Counted from the first letter of the stretch, positions 8,496-17,653 are shown. The stretch is 64,000 bases of DNA from Halioxenophilus aromaticivorans (GCF_042850945.1 NZ_AP031496.1:124001-188000); one strand, 5' to 3'. Notes: a model not told the origin generated them from the letters alone. A program made the numbers and translations.

Positions 8496-8513
8496 GTGAA
8501 ACATTTATGACAT
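8496..8513 (-). promoter_or_regulatory. Pho box upstream of the Na/Pi symporter
   Basis: The minus strand reads ATGTCAT-AAAT-GTTTCAC, against the PhoB consensus CTGTCAT-AAAT-CTGTCAC: 6 of 7 in the first repeat and 5 of 7 in the second, with the usual 11-base phase. It is 134 bases before the start codon. The rest of the 8363-8712 gap shows nothing else of note. Confidence 0.65.
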
Positions 8514-8712
8514 TTGGCGTCGCGTTAATCGCCCTGGTGCCTGCTTTGTTAGAGCGCCTGGAGGGTAGACTTTTTACCGCTTAAATACCAGCACCGATGT
8601 GCGCAAAGGCAGGCAGTTGGTAATTACACAGTAACCGCGTGCTGGGCGGCCCTGAGAATCCTGAGCAAAGTGCGTATAATGCCGCGTTTTGAACACAATT
8701 GGCATTTAACCC

Positions 8713-9195
8713 ATGCAAGCATTACAAGTGATTGAATTGTTCGCCGGCACCCGCCCGGACGGCCAAGCTGTGGTGGAGCAACTGCGCGTAAAAGAGAACG
8801 CCGACAACACCTTTACCCTGGTGACCTCGCCGGCGTTTGTACAAGGTATAGCGCGTGGCGATACCATTAGCAAAGAAGAAAAAAGCAAAGAGTTTAATTT
8901 GGTGCAGCGCGGCGGCAATTTGTGCATCCGCGTGTACAGCCGAGACAACACCGAGGCATTATGCGAAGCCATTACCCCGGCGTTGGAAAAACTCGGCGGT
9001 GACCTCGACGTAGAAACCGATCGCCTGCTGGTTTACAGCATTCACGTCTCTTGCGGCTTTACCGCCATAGAAGACGTGCTCAATAAAGCCATGGCCAAAT
9101 TTACGCAAGCCGCTTGGGTGTATGGCAACGTATACGACCCCGCCGATGGCACCACGCCATTGAACTGGTGGCAGGCCATTCTAGCTCCGGAATAA
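8713..9195 (+). CDS. DUF4265 family protein
   Basis: The 160-residue soluble protein resembles the DUF4265 family, whose function is not established. It opens MQALQVIELFAGTRPDGQAVVEQLRVK and has a mixed alpha/beta pattern with a conserved-looking VYSIHVSCGF segment and the ending GTTPLNWWQAIL. It is the first gene of a rightward run with yaaA and a DUF938 methyltransferase. It has no signal peptide or membrane segment. Confidence 0.8.
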   Translation: MQALQVIELFAGTRPDGQAVVEQLRVKENADNTFTLVTSPAFVQGIARGDTISKEEKSKEFNLVQRGGNLCIRVYSRDNTEALCEAITPALEKLGGDLDVETDRLLVYSIHVSCGFTAIEDVLNKAMAKFTQAAWVYGNVYDPADGTTPLNWWQAILAPE

Positions 9196-9277
9196 TGTAT
9201 TCCTCCGATATTTCTCTCTGCGCAGAACCATTTAAGGCGCCGGTCATTTAAGGCAATATTTATTTAAGGCATAGCTC

Positions 9278-10054
9278 ATGTTGATGGTGATTTCCCCGGC
9301 TAAAACCCTGGACTACGATACCAAGCCCAGCACAAAAACAGCAACCCAGCCGGATTTTTTGCAAGACTCACAAATTTTAATCGATGAACTTAAACAACTC
9401 TCGCCCCACGATATCAGTGGCTTAATGAGCATTAGCGATCAACTGGGGGTATTAAATTACGACCGCTTTCAGGAGTGGTCGCAACCGTTTGATGCCGATA
9501 ACGCCAAGCAGGCGGTGTTGGCGTTTAAAGGCGACGTGTACACCGGGTTGGAGGCAGAAAACTTTAACCGCAGCGAGTATAGCTTTGCGCAAAAGCATTT
9601 GCGCATTTTATCCGGCTTGTATGGCCTGCTGCGGCCATTGGATTTAATGCAAGCCTATCGTTTGGAAATGGGTACCAAATTCGCCAACAGCCGTGGCAAA
9701 GATTTGTATCAGTTTTGGGGCGATAAGGTCACCGATGCCTTAAACGAACAACTTAAAAAATTGAAAACCGATACCCTTGTGAATCTGGCTTCCAATGAAT
9801 ATTTTAAGGTGGTGAATAAAAAGCGCTTAAACGCCGAAATCATCACCCCGGTATTTAAAGATTTGAAAAACGACCAGTACAAAATTATCAGCTTCTACGC
9901 CAAAAAAGCTCGCGGCATGATGGCCGCTTGGGTCATTGAAAATGGTGTTACCGAGGTGGACGGTATTGTGGATTTTAACCGCGCCGGTTATCAATACAAC
10001 GAAGCCATGAGCGACGCAAAGCAGTGGGTTTTTACCCGTGACGAAGCGCAATAA
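9278..10054 (+). CDS. yaaA: Peroxide stress protein YaaA
   Basis: The 258-residue protein is a clear YaaA (DUF328) member: start MLMVISPAKTLDY, central FNRSEYSFAQKHLRILSGLYG, and NLASNEYFKVV and FYAKKARGMMAAW towards the end. In E. coli YaaA is induced by OxyR and lowers free iron during hydrogen peroxide stress, limiting DNA damage. An oxyR gene is in this window at 21851-22777. The next gene, a DUF938 methyltransferase, starts 20 bases after the stop. Confidence 0.95.
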   Translation: MLMVISPAKTLDYDTKPSTKTATQPDFLQDSQILIDELKQLSPHDISGLMSISDQLGVLNYDRFQEWSQPFDADNAKQAVLAFKGDVYTGLEAENFNRSEYSFAQKHLRILSGLYGLLRPLDLMQAYRLEMGTKFANSRGKDLYQFWGDKVTDALNEQLKKLKTDTLVNLASNEYFKVVNKKRLNAEIITPVFKDLKNDQYKIISFYAKKARGMMAAWVIENGVTEVDGIVDFNRAGYQYNEAMSDAKQWVFTRDEAQ

Positions 10055-10074
10055 CGTAATAGAGGTTACACGCG

Positions 10075-10665
10075 GTGGAAAAACCCTACTCGCAAGCGTG
10101 CGAAAATAATAAGCTGCCCATTTTGGCGGTGCTGCGGCAGGCTTTTAGGGAGGCGCGCCAGGTGTTGGAGGTGGGCTCTGGTACCGGCCAGCATGCAGTG
10201 TACTTTGCCGGCGAAATGCCCCATCTAAGCTGGCAGTGTTCTGATCTACGCGCCAACCATGCCGGCATAAATGCTTGGTTGGCCGACTACCCCGGCAGCA
10301 ACCTGTTGCCGCCGGTGGAGTTGGACGTGGCTGGTACCTGGCCCACGCAACTATTTGATGCCGTGTACACAGCCAATACGCTGCACATTATGAGCTGGCC
10401 CCATGTGCAAAGTTTTTTTCAAAACCTGGGTGCGGTGTTAGCCAGTGGTGCGGTGCTTGCGGTGTACGGCCCGTTTAATTATCAGGGCCAATTCACCAGT
10501 GCCAGTAATGCGCAGTTTAACGAATGGTTAAAAGAAGCAGATCCAGCCCGCGGCATCCGCGATTTTGAAGCGGTGAATCAGCTGGCCGAGAACGCGGGCC
10601 TGCAGTTACTTGCCGACCACGCAATGCCGGCCAATAACCGTTTGTTGCTGTGGCAATTAGTCTGA
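10075..10665 (+). CDS. DUF938 SAM-dependent methyltransferase
   Basis: The 196-residue product starts at a GTG (MEKPYSQACENNKLPIL) and carries a Rossmann-type methyltransferase motif I, VLEVGSGTGQHAVYFA, near residue 33. Post I is seen in WQCSDLRANH and the motif IV region in FDAVYTANTLHIMSW. This pattern is typical of DUF938. The substrate is unknown. It sits 20 bases after yaaA and ends tail-to-tail with the REC-TPR gene, overlapping it by 9 bases. Confidence 0.88.
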   Translation: MEKPYSQACENNKLPILAVLRQAFREARQVLEVGSGTGQHAVYFAGEMPHLSWQCSDLRANHAGINAWLADYPGSNLLPPVELDVAGTWPTQLFDAVYTANTLHIMSWPHVQSFFQNLGAVLASGAVLAVYGPFNYQGQFTSASNAQFNEWLKEADPARGIRDFEAVNQLAENAGLQLLADHAMPANNRLLLWQLV

Positions 10666-12306
10666 GGTCTTTTGGGCCTTTTCAAACTGACCTTTTAGAG
10701 CCTGGGCTCGGCCATATTGGCTGTTGTCTTTGCCAATATCTTTTACCCGTTCAAAGCAGCGCTTAATTTGGCCGCTGTCTTTTTCTGGCAGCGCCTGCTC
10801 GTTACATTCTAGTAATACCTGTACCAAGTTGAGGTTCAAACCCACGTGGTTGGGAAACAAGCCCAGGGCCTCTTTAAAGATACGGCTGGCTTCGTTGTAC
10901 TCCTTGTTTTTGTAGGCAGCAATGCCGGATTTGGTAAGGCGTGCTACATTGGCGCGGGCGTTGGCCGATAGAGGCTCGGCGCTTAGCCGCTCTAGTTTGC
11001 GCATAAAGTTGGCGTCTTTGCTGTGCTTTTCGGCCAGGGATTGTAATTCGGTTTGGGCTTTTTCCTGGTCGCCGGTGGTCTGCAGCAAGCGCACGTAATC
11101 CAGGTGGGTTTCGCCGTCTTCGGCTTCTTTTTCTTCAAACTGATATTTGGCCTGGTGGCAGGCGTCGTCGGCCTCGGGCAGGTTAAAGGTTTTTAAAATA
11201 TTGGCTTCGACGAGGCTGGCTTGTAAATCCAGCTCTGGTTCTTCACTAAACAATTCACGGGCTTTACGCACCTGACGCAGGGCTTGGTTGCCGTCGTCTT
11301 TATTTTTGTGGCCGTCGGATTGGGCCTTTTCCACCACTTTGCGGGCGTAGTTTAAATAATCCGCGCCGCATTCGTGCACGCTGTTGGCGCCCCAGCGAAT
11401 GGCCTGGCGGTAGGATTGTGTGCTAGTGTCTACGTCGTCGTTGAGCTCGGCAAGGTTGGCTAGGCGGCGGTGGCGGGGTACGGATTTGGGCGAAAGATCG
11501 CAGGCCAGTTGGGTGTGTTCTTGGGCTTTTTCAAGTTCCGCGCGCTGCTCGTGAATGCGGGTTAATAAATCGTGGGCTTCCACATAGCGATGATCCATCT
11601 TCAACACGCGGTGCAACATTTTCTCGGCTTGCTCTAAAGCGCCTAGCTCCACCAAGGTTTCTGCCAAGCCCAGCATGGCCCAGGGTACCGGTTTTTGCTC
11701 AATAATTTTCTCATAGTGCTCACGGGATTTATGCAATTCACCCAACAAAAATAAAATTCGGCCACGCAGCCGTTCGGCTTCGGTGGTGAAGCGCCCACCG
11801 CGTTCAATCATGGCGTTAACGGCGGTTAGCGCCTCTTGGTACTTGCCCTCGGCAAACAGCTTTTTAATGGGTAATAGCACCAGGTGTTTAATCATTACCC
11901 GGTCTAGACGTTTGCAAAACTCTCTGGGGGTAAAGGGTTTGGCAATGTAATCATCGGGCTGCAGTTCGATGGCGCCCAGCACCATCTCGCGTGAGGTTTC
12001 GCCGGTGATCATTAAAAACAAGCTGGTGGGGCTCACCAGTTTTTTCTGGCGTAGGTTTTCCAACAGCTGTTGACCGTCTTGGCTTTGGCCTAGGTTGTAA
12101 TCGCACAGCACCATATCGTAGCTGCGGTTATTGCAGCACTGCACGGCATCCACGGCGGTGGCGGCGGTATCAACTCGCTTCATGCCTTGGTTATCGATAA
12201 CGCGTTTGATCATGCCGCGCATGCCGGGCAAATCATCAACGATCAGGCAGTTGAGAGCGGCATACTGCTTAAGAAGGTCGATTTTTTTGGGCATTTCGTC
12301 AATCAA
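10657..12306 (-). CDS. Response regulator with TPR repeats
   Basis: The protein has an N-terminal receiver domain (CLIVDDLPGMRGMI, phospho-Asp in YDMVLCDYNLG, Lys in YIAKPFTPREF) followed by about 400 residues of helical tetratricopeptide-like repeats (for example LGLAETLVELGALEQAEKML). There is no DNA-binding domain, so the output is presumably protein-protein. I kept the TTG start at 12306 because AAGG lies at a suitable distance upstream; the ATG at 12294 is an alternative. No kinase gene is adjacent. Confidence 0.88.
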   Translation of the reverse strand: MIDEMPKKIDLLKQYAALNCLIVDDLPGMRGMIKRVIDNQGMKRVDTAATAVDAVQCCNNRSYDMVLCDYNLGQSQDGQQLLENLRQKKLVSPTSLFLMITGETSREMVLGAIELQPDDYIAKPFTPREFCKRLDRVMIKHLVLLPIKKLFAEGKYQEALTAVNAMIERGGRFTTEAERLRGRILFLLGELHKSREHYEKIIEQKPVPWAMLGLAETLVELGALEQAEKMLHRVLKMDHRYVEAHDLLTRIHEQRAELEKAQEHTQLACDLSPKSVPRHRRLANLAELNDDVDTSTQSYRQAIRWGANSVHECGADYLNYARKVVEKAQSDGHKNKDDGNQALRQVRKARELFSEEPELDLQASLVEANILKTFNLPEADDACHQAKYQFEEKEAEDGETHLDYVRLLQTTGDQEKAQTELQSLAEKHSKDANFMRKLERLSAEPLSANARANVARLTKSGIAAYKNKEYNEASRIFKEALGLFPNHVGLNLNLVQVLLECNEQALPEKDSGQIKRCFERVKDIGKDNSQYGRAQALKGQFEKAQKTSD

Positions 12307-12425
12307 AACAAGTACCTTTGGCGCGAGTGTTATCGGTTGCCCGGCAATCTACGATGGACTGCTGGCCTTGGCGCACCCCAAAACGGGGCGGGCCTATGGG
12401 GTTGTCGGCATTGTGATTGAAACGT

Positions 12426-13571
12426 TTAGGGTTCTTGTTTAAACGGCAACAGCGTTGCGGCCTCCGCCATGTAGGCTTCAATGGAGGGTTGTTCGCGGCG
12501 GGTGAAGTCTTCGATGGCGGTGTGGAAGCGCGGCTCGGCCATCCAGTGGTTAGACCAGGTGGCGGTGGGGGTGAATCCGCGTTGGATTTTATGTTCGCCC
12601 TGAGCTCCAGGGTCAAAGCACTGCAAGCCTTGTGCAATGGCGTATTCGATACCTTGGTAGTAACAGGCCTCAAAGTGCAGGCCGTCAAACTCCTCCAGGC
12701 AGCCCCAGTAGCGGCCATAAAGGTGGGTGTCACTTTTAAAGAACAGCGCCGCGGCCACCATTTCATCGCCGGCGTAGGCCTGAGCCATCATTAGGGCATC
12801 GCCTAGGTTGCGGCCAATCAGCTCAAAGAACTGTTGGTTGAGGTAGCCGTCGTGGCCGCTACGTTTTAGGTAAGTGAGCTGGTAAAACTGGTAGAAGCGT
12901 TGCCAGTCTTCGGCGCTGACATCGGTGCCCTCCACCCGGCGCAGTTCAATACCCTGTTGGCCGATTTTCTGCCGCTCTTTGCGCAGATTTTTGCGCTTGC
13001 GGCTGCTGAACGTGGCCAGAAAGTCATCGAAGTGGGTGAAGTCTTGGTTAAACCAGTGAAATTGGCAGGCTTGGCGCAGGCTTAAGCCCAGTTTGTTGAA
13101 CTGCTGGGCCACCTCGAGCTGGGGGAATAGGCAGTGCCAGGAGGAAGCCTTGGTCTGCTTGGCCAGTTGTTGGACGGCGGCAAAAAACTGCGCGGCTACC
13201 GCGTGCTCATCCAAACTGCTGTCGCTGGCAATGCACAGGCGTGGCCCGGTGGCTGGGGTAAACGGCGTGGCCGTGACCAGCTTGGGGTAATAAGGAAAGC
13301 CCGCACGGTGGTAGGCATCGGCCCAGGACCAATCAAACACGTATTCGCCGTAGGAGTGATCCTTGATAAACAGCGGCATTAACGCTTGGGGTTGGTCGTC
13401 AATGTAGGCCACCAAGTGGCAAGGCTGCCAGCCGCTGTCGGTACAAGTGGCTTGGCTTTCTTCCAAGGCCTGTAGAAATTCATAACGTAAAAAAGGGTAG
13501 CCGCCACCGACTAGGGCATTCCAGGTACTGCAGCCGAGGGTTGTTACGCTGTCGATGGTTTTGATGTGCAT
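12426..13571 (-). CDS. GNAT-fold protein of the DUF482/COG3146 family
   Basis: The 381-residue protein resembles COG3146 proteins, which combine two GNAT-like halves as FemAB-type transferases do. Recognisable stretches are FLRYEFLQALEES near the start, LMPLFIKDHSYGEYVFDWSWADAY and PYYPKLVTATPFTPATGPR. The family's function is poorly defined; aminoacyl or acyl transfer is only inferred. It is separated from the REC-TPR gene by about 120 bases, on the same strand. Confidence 0.85.
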   Translation of the reverse strand: MHIKTIDSVTTLGCSTWNALVGGGYPFLRYEFLQALEESQATCTDSGWQPCHLVAYIDDQPQALMPLFIKDHSYGEYVFDWSWADAYHRAGFPYYPKLVTATPFTPATGPRLCIASDSSLDEHAVAAQFFAAVQQLAKQTKASSWHCLFPQLEVAQQFNKLGLSLRQACQFHWFNQDFTHFDDFLATFSSRKRKNLRKERQKIGQQGIELRRVEGTDVSAEDWQRFYQFYQLTYLKRSGHDGYLNQQFFELIGRNLGDALMMAQAYAGDEMVAAALFFKSDTHLYGRYWGCLEEFDGLHFEACYYQGIEYAIAQGLQCFDPGAQGEHKIQRGFTPTATWSNHWMAEPRFHTAIEDFTRREQPSIEAYMAEAATLLPFKQEP

Positions 13572-13717
13572 AGATGACTGCTCTACTTTGCTACCAGGGT
13601 TAATTTAGCCTGTTTCAACGCTATGATAAAGGTACTAGGACTCTCGGGTATGACTATAAGATCATCTCTTCTGTGGTCATTGTTATCCGACACCTCGAAA
13701 CTTGCGTGTTCTGCTCA

Positions 13718-14116
13718 ATGAAAAAAATCGTATTTTTGTTAACGTCTTTTCAATTGCTTACTGGTCTATTGCTCACTGGCTGTGTTGCCGGGGGTGAAAA
13801 CGCTCGGGCGCCCGTGGTTGTGGTGTTAAGTTATGAAGATTTTGGGCCGCAAGTAATGGCTCACGAAGCGCTTGGTATGCAGTGGTGGCAATGGCAGACT
13901 CACGGAGACTCCAGGCCAACAGAATACGATATTAAAGTCGCGGTTTTTCAGGGCAGCGGAGATGAGGTGAAAAGCCTGTACCCGGTTGTCGAACACAAAA
14001 CGCAAGACTACCGCTATATAACCTATCAGAACGCTATAAATTACTTAGACTCTGCCATTGTTGAGAACGCACTGCCAATTGTTACAGAGCGTTTAATGGA
14101 TACAAGGGCCTGTTGA
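13718..14116 (+). CDS. Small predicted lipoprotein, unknown function
   Basis: From the ATG at 13718 the protein is 132 residues, opening MKKIVFLLTSFQLLTGLLLTGC, a lipoprotein signal with lipobox LLTGC. The frame can be extended upstream to 13673, but that would bury the signal. The mature part has no recognised family. The last codons and the TGA stop lie inside the left arm of a palindromic element (14105-14370), so the C-terminus (RAC) may be supplied by that insertion and the protein may be shortened. Confidence 0.6.
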   Translation: MKKIVFLLTSFQLLTGLLLTGCVAGGENARAPVVVVLSYEDFGPQVMAHEALGMQWWQWQTHGDSRPTEYDIKVAVFQGSGDEVKSLYPVVEHKTQDYRYITYQNAINYLDSAIVENALPIVTERLMDTRAC

Positions 14117-14370
14117 GACTAATTAGGTACCACTGCTGGAGGTCAGCTTCCCGTTCAACTAGGCGCCAAGAGTGATATGTAGTGGGCCTACATGAGCGAT
14201 TGGCAACAACGTTGAGCGGGAAGCTGGCCCCAGCCCTTCGGGTTGAGCCAGGAAATAGCCCACTCGTTGTTGCTCACCGCTTATTTGGGCCCACCAAACT
14301 TCGCGGCTCGCGCCTAGATTGGACTATTTCCTGACTCAACAGAGGCTCCGAATTAGTGTCAACAGGCCCT
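14105..14370. repeat. Multi-palindromic element 1 (candidate MITE)
   Basis: The outer arms 14105-14125 and 14350-14370 match in 19 of 21 positions as an inverted repeat starting AGGGCCTGTTGA. Two further inverted repeats are nested: 14141-14159 with 14211-14229 (17 of 19) and 14243-14262 with 14320-14339 (18 of 20). A looser pairing joins about 14179-14210 with 14263-14293. No gene lies inside. The pattern fits a non-autonomous mobile element rather than a terminator. Confidence 0.65.
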
Positions 14371-14388
14371 GGAACAGCGTTGAACAAG

Positions 14389-14421
14389 GCGTTTTACCCT
14401 GACGAGAGGTAAAATTCGCCG
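14389..14421 (-). terminator. Hairpin after phoR
   Basis: GGCG-TTTTACC and GGTAAAA-TTCGCC form an imperfect stem just beyond the phoR stop at 14432. There is no T-run on the phoR strand, so terminator function is uncertain. Confidence 0.35.
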
Positions 14422-14431
14422 GCAGTGACAG

Positions 14432-15781
14432 CTAGTCTGATGAGTCAATTGTATTTAACTCAGCTTCAGTACCCGGCAACGAAGATGCGGTGGAGTCTAC
14501 AATCCGGCTAATGGGAAACACACAGGCAAAGGTGCTGCCCTGGTTTATGCGGCTTTCTATCCGCAGTTGGCCTTGGTGGTGGGCCAGCACGTGTTTTACG
14601 ATGGCGAGTCCCAGGCCGGTGCCGCCGGTGTCTAAGCTGCGGCTTTTTTCCACGCGGTAAAAGCGCTCGGTTAGGCGGGGAATGTGGTGGGCATCAATGC
14701 CAATGCCGTGGTCTTGGACTTCTATGATGGCTTCTTCATCGGTGATGCGTGCGCGCAAAATAATATCACTGCCCGGAGGTGAGTAGCGGATGGCGTTAAA
14801 GGCCAGGTTGGATAGGCAGCTACGCAGTTCTTCGTACACGCCTTTTAAGGTAATGGGGTGCTGAATATCCACCACAACCTGGTGGCCATCTTCGCCGCTT
14901 AAACCGGTGGCATCGGTTTTGATAAGATTCAGTAGCGCGGTTACATCAACGTCGGTTTGTTTGTAATCGGTGTCTTCGGTTTCCAATCTGGTGAGGGTTA
15001 ACAGATCCTCGATCAGCAGCGTCATGCGCTTGGATTGGCTTTCCATTTGGCCGATGGCTTTTTGCCATACCGGCGGCAGGCTGTCGCTGTTATCGGACAT
15101 GGTCTCCAAATAGCCACGCACCACGGTTAATGGTGTGCGCAATTCGTGGGAGACGTTGCCGATAAAATCTTTGCGCATTTGCTCCAGCTTCTGCACTCGC
15201 GACACATCCCGTACCACCACCAAGTACTCACCCTGGCCGAATTGACTCACCTGATAATTTAAAAATAAGTCGGCGTCTACGGAGGAGGCCAGTACCAATG
15301 GTTCGGTGAATTGGCCCTTTTCGAGGTAGCGCACAAATTTGGGTGAGCGGATGTAATTAAACACCGGTTTGCCGTTGTCTTCGTTGCGCAGGCCCAGCAG
15401 TTGATGGGCGCTTTGGTTCCACCACTGAATGGTGTAATCACTGTGCAGCAAAATGACGGCGTCGCGCTGGGCGGCGGTGGTTTGTTGTACTCGGGTGATC
15501 ATGCCTTGCAGGCGGCGCCGCTCTTTGGCTTGGCGGGCATGTTGCTGCTGAATTTGGTGGGCGTATTCGTCCCATACGCCGTGCAGGTTAACGGGCGGAG
15601 GTTGGCCCTGCTGGCTCAACCAAATACCAAACAAGCGCATCTGCCATAGATGCCAAGCCATAAACGCGACGCACCCTAATAGCAGGCCGGGAATAAGCAA
15701 TTGCAGGATGGCGCCAGCCAAGGCGCAGATAACCAAAAAGCCGGCCAGCCGGCGCAGTTCGGAGTAGAAGCCTCGAGCCAA
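14432..15781 (-). CDS. phoR: Phosphate regulon sensor histidine kinase PhoR
   Basis: The 449-residue inner-membrane kinase pairs with PhoB. Two hydrophobic segments fill residues of about 12-45, followed by a cytoplasmic PAS domain (AVILLHSDYTIQWWNQSAHQLLG), the dimerisation domain with the phospho-His in FIGNVSHELRTPLTVVRGY, and an ATPase domain with DHGIGID and GGTGLGLAIVKH. It has a TTG start preceded by AGAGG. It follows phoB on the same strand with a gap of 43 bases, the standard order. Under phosphate limitation it phosphorylates PhoB; its partners PhoU and PstSCAB are not in this window. Confidence 0.95.
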   Translation of the reverse strand: MARGFYSELRRLAGFLVICALAGAILQLLIPGLLLGCVAFMAWHLWQMRLFGIWLSQQGQPPPVNLHGVWDEYAHQIQQQHARQAKERRRLQGMITRVQQTTAAQRDAVILLHSDYTIQWWNQSAHQLLGLRNEDNGKPVFNYIRSPKFVRYLEKGQFTEPLVLASSVDADLFLNYQVSQFGQGEYLVVVRDVSRVQKLEQMRKDFIGNVSHELRTPLTVVRGYLETMSDNSDSLPPVWQKAIGQMESQSKRMTLLIEDLLTLTRLETEDTDYKQTDVDVTALLNLIKTDATGLSGEDGHQVVVDIQHPITLKGVYEELRSCLSNLAFNAIRYSPPGSDIILRARITDEEAIIEVQDHGIGIDAHHIPRLTERFYRVEKSRSLDTGGTGLGLAIVKHVLAHHQGQLRIESRINQGSTFACVFPISRIVDSTASSLPGTEAELNTIDSSD

Positions 15782-15824
15782 AGCTAACCTCTTTCTGTCT
15801 AACCAAAAGTGGAATGCTATCGGT

Positions 15825-16529
15825 TTAGGCTTTTTCCGTCACCTTAATAGAAAAACGGTAACCGGTGCCGCGCACGGTTTGCACAAAACGGTCGTGGTCA
15901 TCCAAGGACAGCGCCTTTCGTAATCGACGAATGTGGACATCTACCGTACGTTCTTCCACATAGACGTTGCCGCCCCAGACGTGATCCAGCAATTGGCCGC
16001 GGGTGTAGACGCGCTCTTGGTGGGTAAGGAAAAACTCCAGCAAGCGGTATTCGGTAGGACCCATTTCCACTGGCCTTTCGTTGATGGTTACGCGGTGGCT
16101 AACGGGGTCGAGCAACAGGCCTTCTACGGCGATGGGCTCGGTAACGTGGTGGTTTTCGGTGCGGCGCAGTACGGCCTTTAGCCGGGCCACCAGCTCACGG
16201 GGTGAAAACGGCTTGGTGATATAGTCATCGGCACCGGTTTCCAAGCCTTGCACTTTGTTATCTTCCTCGCCTTTGGCGGTGAGCATAATGATGGGAATGC
16301 CCGAGGTGACTTCATCGCGCTTAATGCGGCGTGCTAGCTCTAGGCCGCTGGTGCCTGGCATCATCCAATCCAGCAGGATGAGGTCGGGTTTCTCGTCGAC
16401 AATTAAGGTGTGTGCTTGCTGCGCGTCGGAGGCCTCTAGGCAGTTGTAGTCTGCCATCTCCAGGGCTACGCGCAGCATATCCCGGATGGGTTGTTCATCG
16501 TCAACAATTAAAATGGTTCGTTCAGCCAT
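15825..16529 (-). CDS. phoB: Phosphate regulon response regulator PhoB
   Basis: The 234-residue protein has an OmpR-type layout. The receiver contains DDEQPIRDML, phospho-Asp in LILLDWMMPGTSG and Lys in YITKPFSPREL. The C-terminal winged helix contains TEYRLLEFFLTHQERVYTRGQLLDHVWG and RTVDVHIRRLRKAL. These agree closely with PhoB. It binds Pho boxes; candidates in this window precede the Na/Pi symporter and the TonB receptor. A partial Pho-box-like sequence lies upstream of phoB itself. Confidence 0.97.
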   Translation of the reverse strand: MAERTILIVDDEQPIRDMLRVALEMADYNCLEASDAQQAHTLIVDEKPDLILLDWMMPGTSGLELARRIKRDEVTSGIPIIMLTAKGEEDNKVQGLETGADDYITKPFSPRELVARLKAVLRRTENHHVTEPIAVEGLLLDPVSHRVTINERPVEMGPTEYRLLEFFLTHQERVYTRGQLLDHVWGGNVYVEERTVDVHIRRLRKALSLDDHDRFVQTVRGTGYRFSIKVTEKA

Positions 16530-16589
16530 GGTCTGCTACGCCGCTATCGATACAGGGTAAATTTTCACCCGAGCATTTAATAAAGCTTT

Positions 16590-16608
16590 TGTTACTCTTT
16601 TATGACAA
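16590..16608 (-). promoter_or_regulatory. Weak Pho-box-like sequence upstream of phoB
   Basis: The minus strand reads TTGTCAT-AAAA-GAGTAAC. The first repeat matches the consensus in 6 of 7 positions, the second in only about 3 of 7. Autoregulation of phoB is common, but this site alone is weak support. Confidence 0.3.
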
Positions 16609-16670
16609 CCCTAGCAGAAAAGGGCGCAACCCACCCTAAATGTTGGCGGGTTAGTACGGTTTGGCACTCT

Positions 16671-17564
16671 TTACAGTAAAAAATCCATGGCCAAGCCGAT
16701 AAATACGACAAACCCCACCCACTGATTATTTAAGAAAGCGGTAAAACAGGCGTCTCGATCTCGGTTTCTGATTAGCCACTGCTGGTAAGCGAATAGCCCT
16801 GCTGCGGCAACAACGCCAACATAGTACAAAGCGCCCAGCTCAAATTTGCCACCCATCATGAACAGGCCAACGATGGTTAGGCCTTGCAGCAATCCGGTGA
16901 AGGCTTTGTCCATTTCACCGAACAGTACGGCGGTGGATTTGACGCCGATCTTGAGGTCGTCTTCGCGGTCCACCATGGCGTAGAAAGTGTCGTAAACCAC
17001 AACCCACATCAGGTTAGTGATGTATATCAGCCACAGGTTAGGCGGCAGTGAATTGGTTTCTGCGCTAAACGCCATGGGAATGGACCAAGAGTAGGCGGCA
17101 CCCAAAACAATTTGCGCCAAGTGGGTATGACGCTTGGCAAAGGGATAGAGCGAGGCCAGGGCGGCGGCCACAGCCGCCATGGCGATGGTGAGCAGGTTGG
17201 TGAACAGCACCAGCACCAAACCAATGGCCAGTAACAGGCCAAAAACAAACAGAGCGTTGGCTTCTGAGAGGCGGCCGTCGGCCAGGGGGCGGTGGCGAGT
17301 GCGTTTAACATGGCCGTCGAAATGGCGGTCGGCATAGTCGTTTATGGCGCAGCCGGCGGAGCGCATAACAAACACGCCCAGAGTGAAGATAAGGAGGTTT
17401 TTTAGGCTAGGCTGGCCGTCACTGGCAATTAACAAAGCCCATAAAGTGGGCCACAAAAGCAACAAACTGCCAATTGGGCGGTCTACACGCAGCAATAGCA
17501 AATAATCGCGCCAATTGCCCGATTGGGGAAACACGGTTTTTGCCAGGGGGTTATCCTGCTTCAC
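16671..17564 (-). CDS. ubiA: 4-hydroxybenzoate octaprenyltransferase UbiA
   Basis: The 297-residue membrane protein attaches the polyprenyl tail to 4-hydroxybenzoate in ubiquinone synthesis. The aspartate-rich motif NDYADRHFDGHVKRT, which binds Mg-prenyl diphosphate, is near residue 73, and the second one is DREDDLKIGVKST near 200. Eight or nine hydrophobic segments are visible. The chorismate lyase gene ubiC, often adjacent in relatives, is not next to it here. It lies upstream of phoB on the same strand. Confidence 0.95.
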   Translation of the reverse strand: MKQDNPLAKTVFPQSGNWRDYLLLLRVDRPIGSLLLLWPTLWALLIASDGQPSLKNLLIFTLGVFVMRSAGCAINDYADRHFDGHVKRTRHRPLADGRLSEANALFVFGLLLAIGLVLVLFTNLLTIAMAAVAAALASLYPFAKRHTHLAQIVLGAAYSWSIPMAFSAETNSLPPNLWLIYITNLMWVVVYDTFYAMVDREDDLKIGVKSTAVLFGEMDKAFTGLLQGLTIVGLFMMGGKFELGALYYVGVVAAAGLFAYQQWLIRNRDRDACFTAFLNNQWVGFVVFIGLAMDFLL

Positions 17565-17595
17565 AGTGGCCTCTTACACTAGGGCGTCATCATAA

Positions 17596-17653
17596 AAAGC
17601 TGCACCTTACGTGGCAGCTTTATTAAGCACAACAATTTAAGCACAATATTGTG
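17596..17653. promoter_or_regulatory. Hairpin and palindrome between ubiA and hup
   Basis: AAGCTGC and GCAGCTT form a hairpin at about 17597-17620, flanked by A and T residues. The perfect 12 bp palindrome CACAATATTGTG follows at 17642-17653, 45 bases before the HU start. Roles are unproven; the palindrome could be an operator for hup. Confidence 0.35.

Noticed and set aside
14105..14370. Palindromic elements as integron attC sites
   Set aside because: The size and terminal bases do not fit the RYYYAAC/GTTRRRY ends, there is no array of cassettes, and no integrase gene is present.
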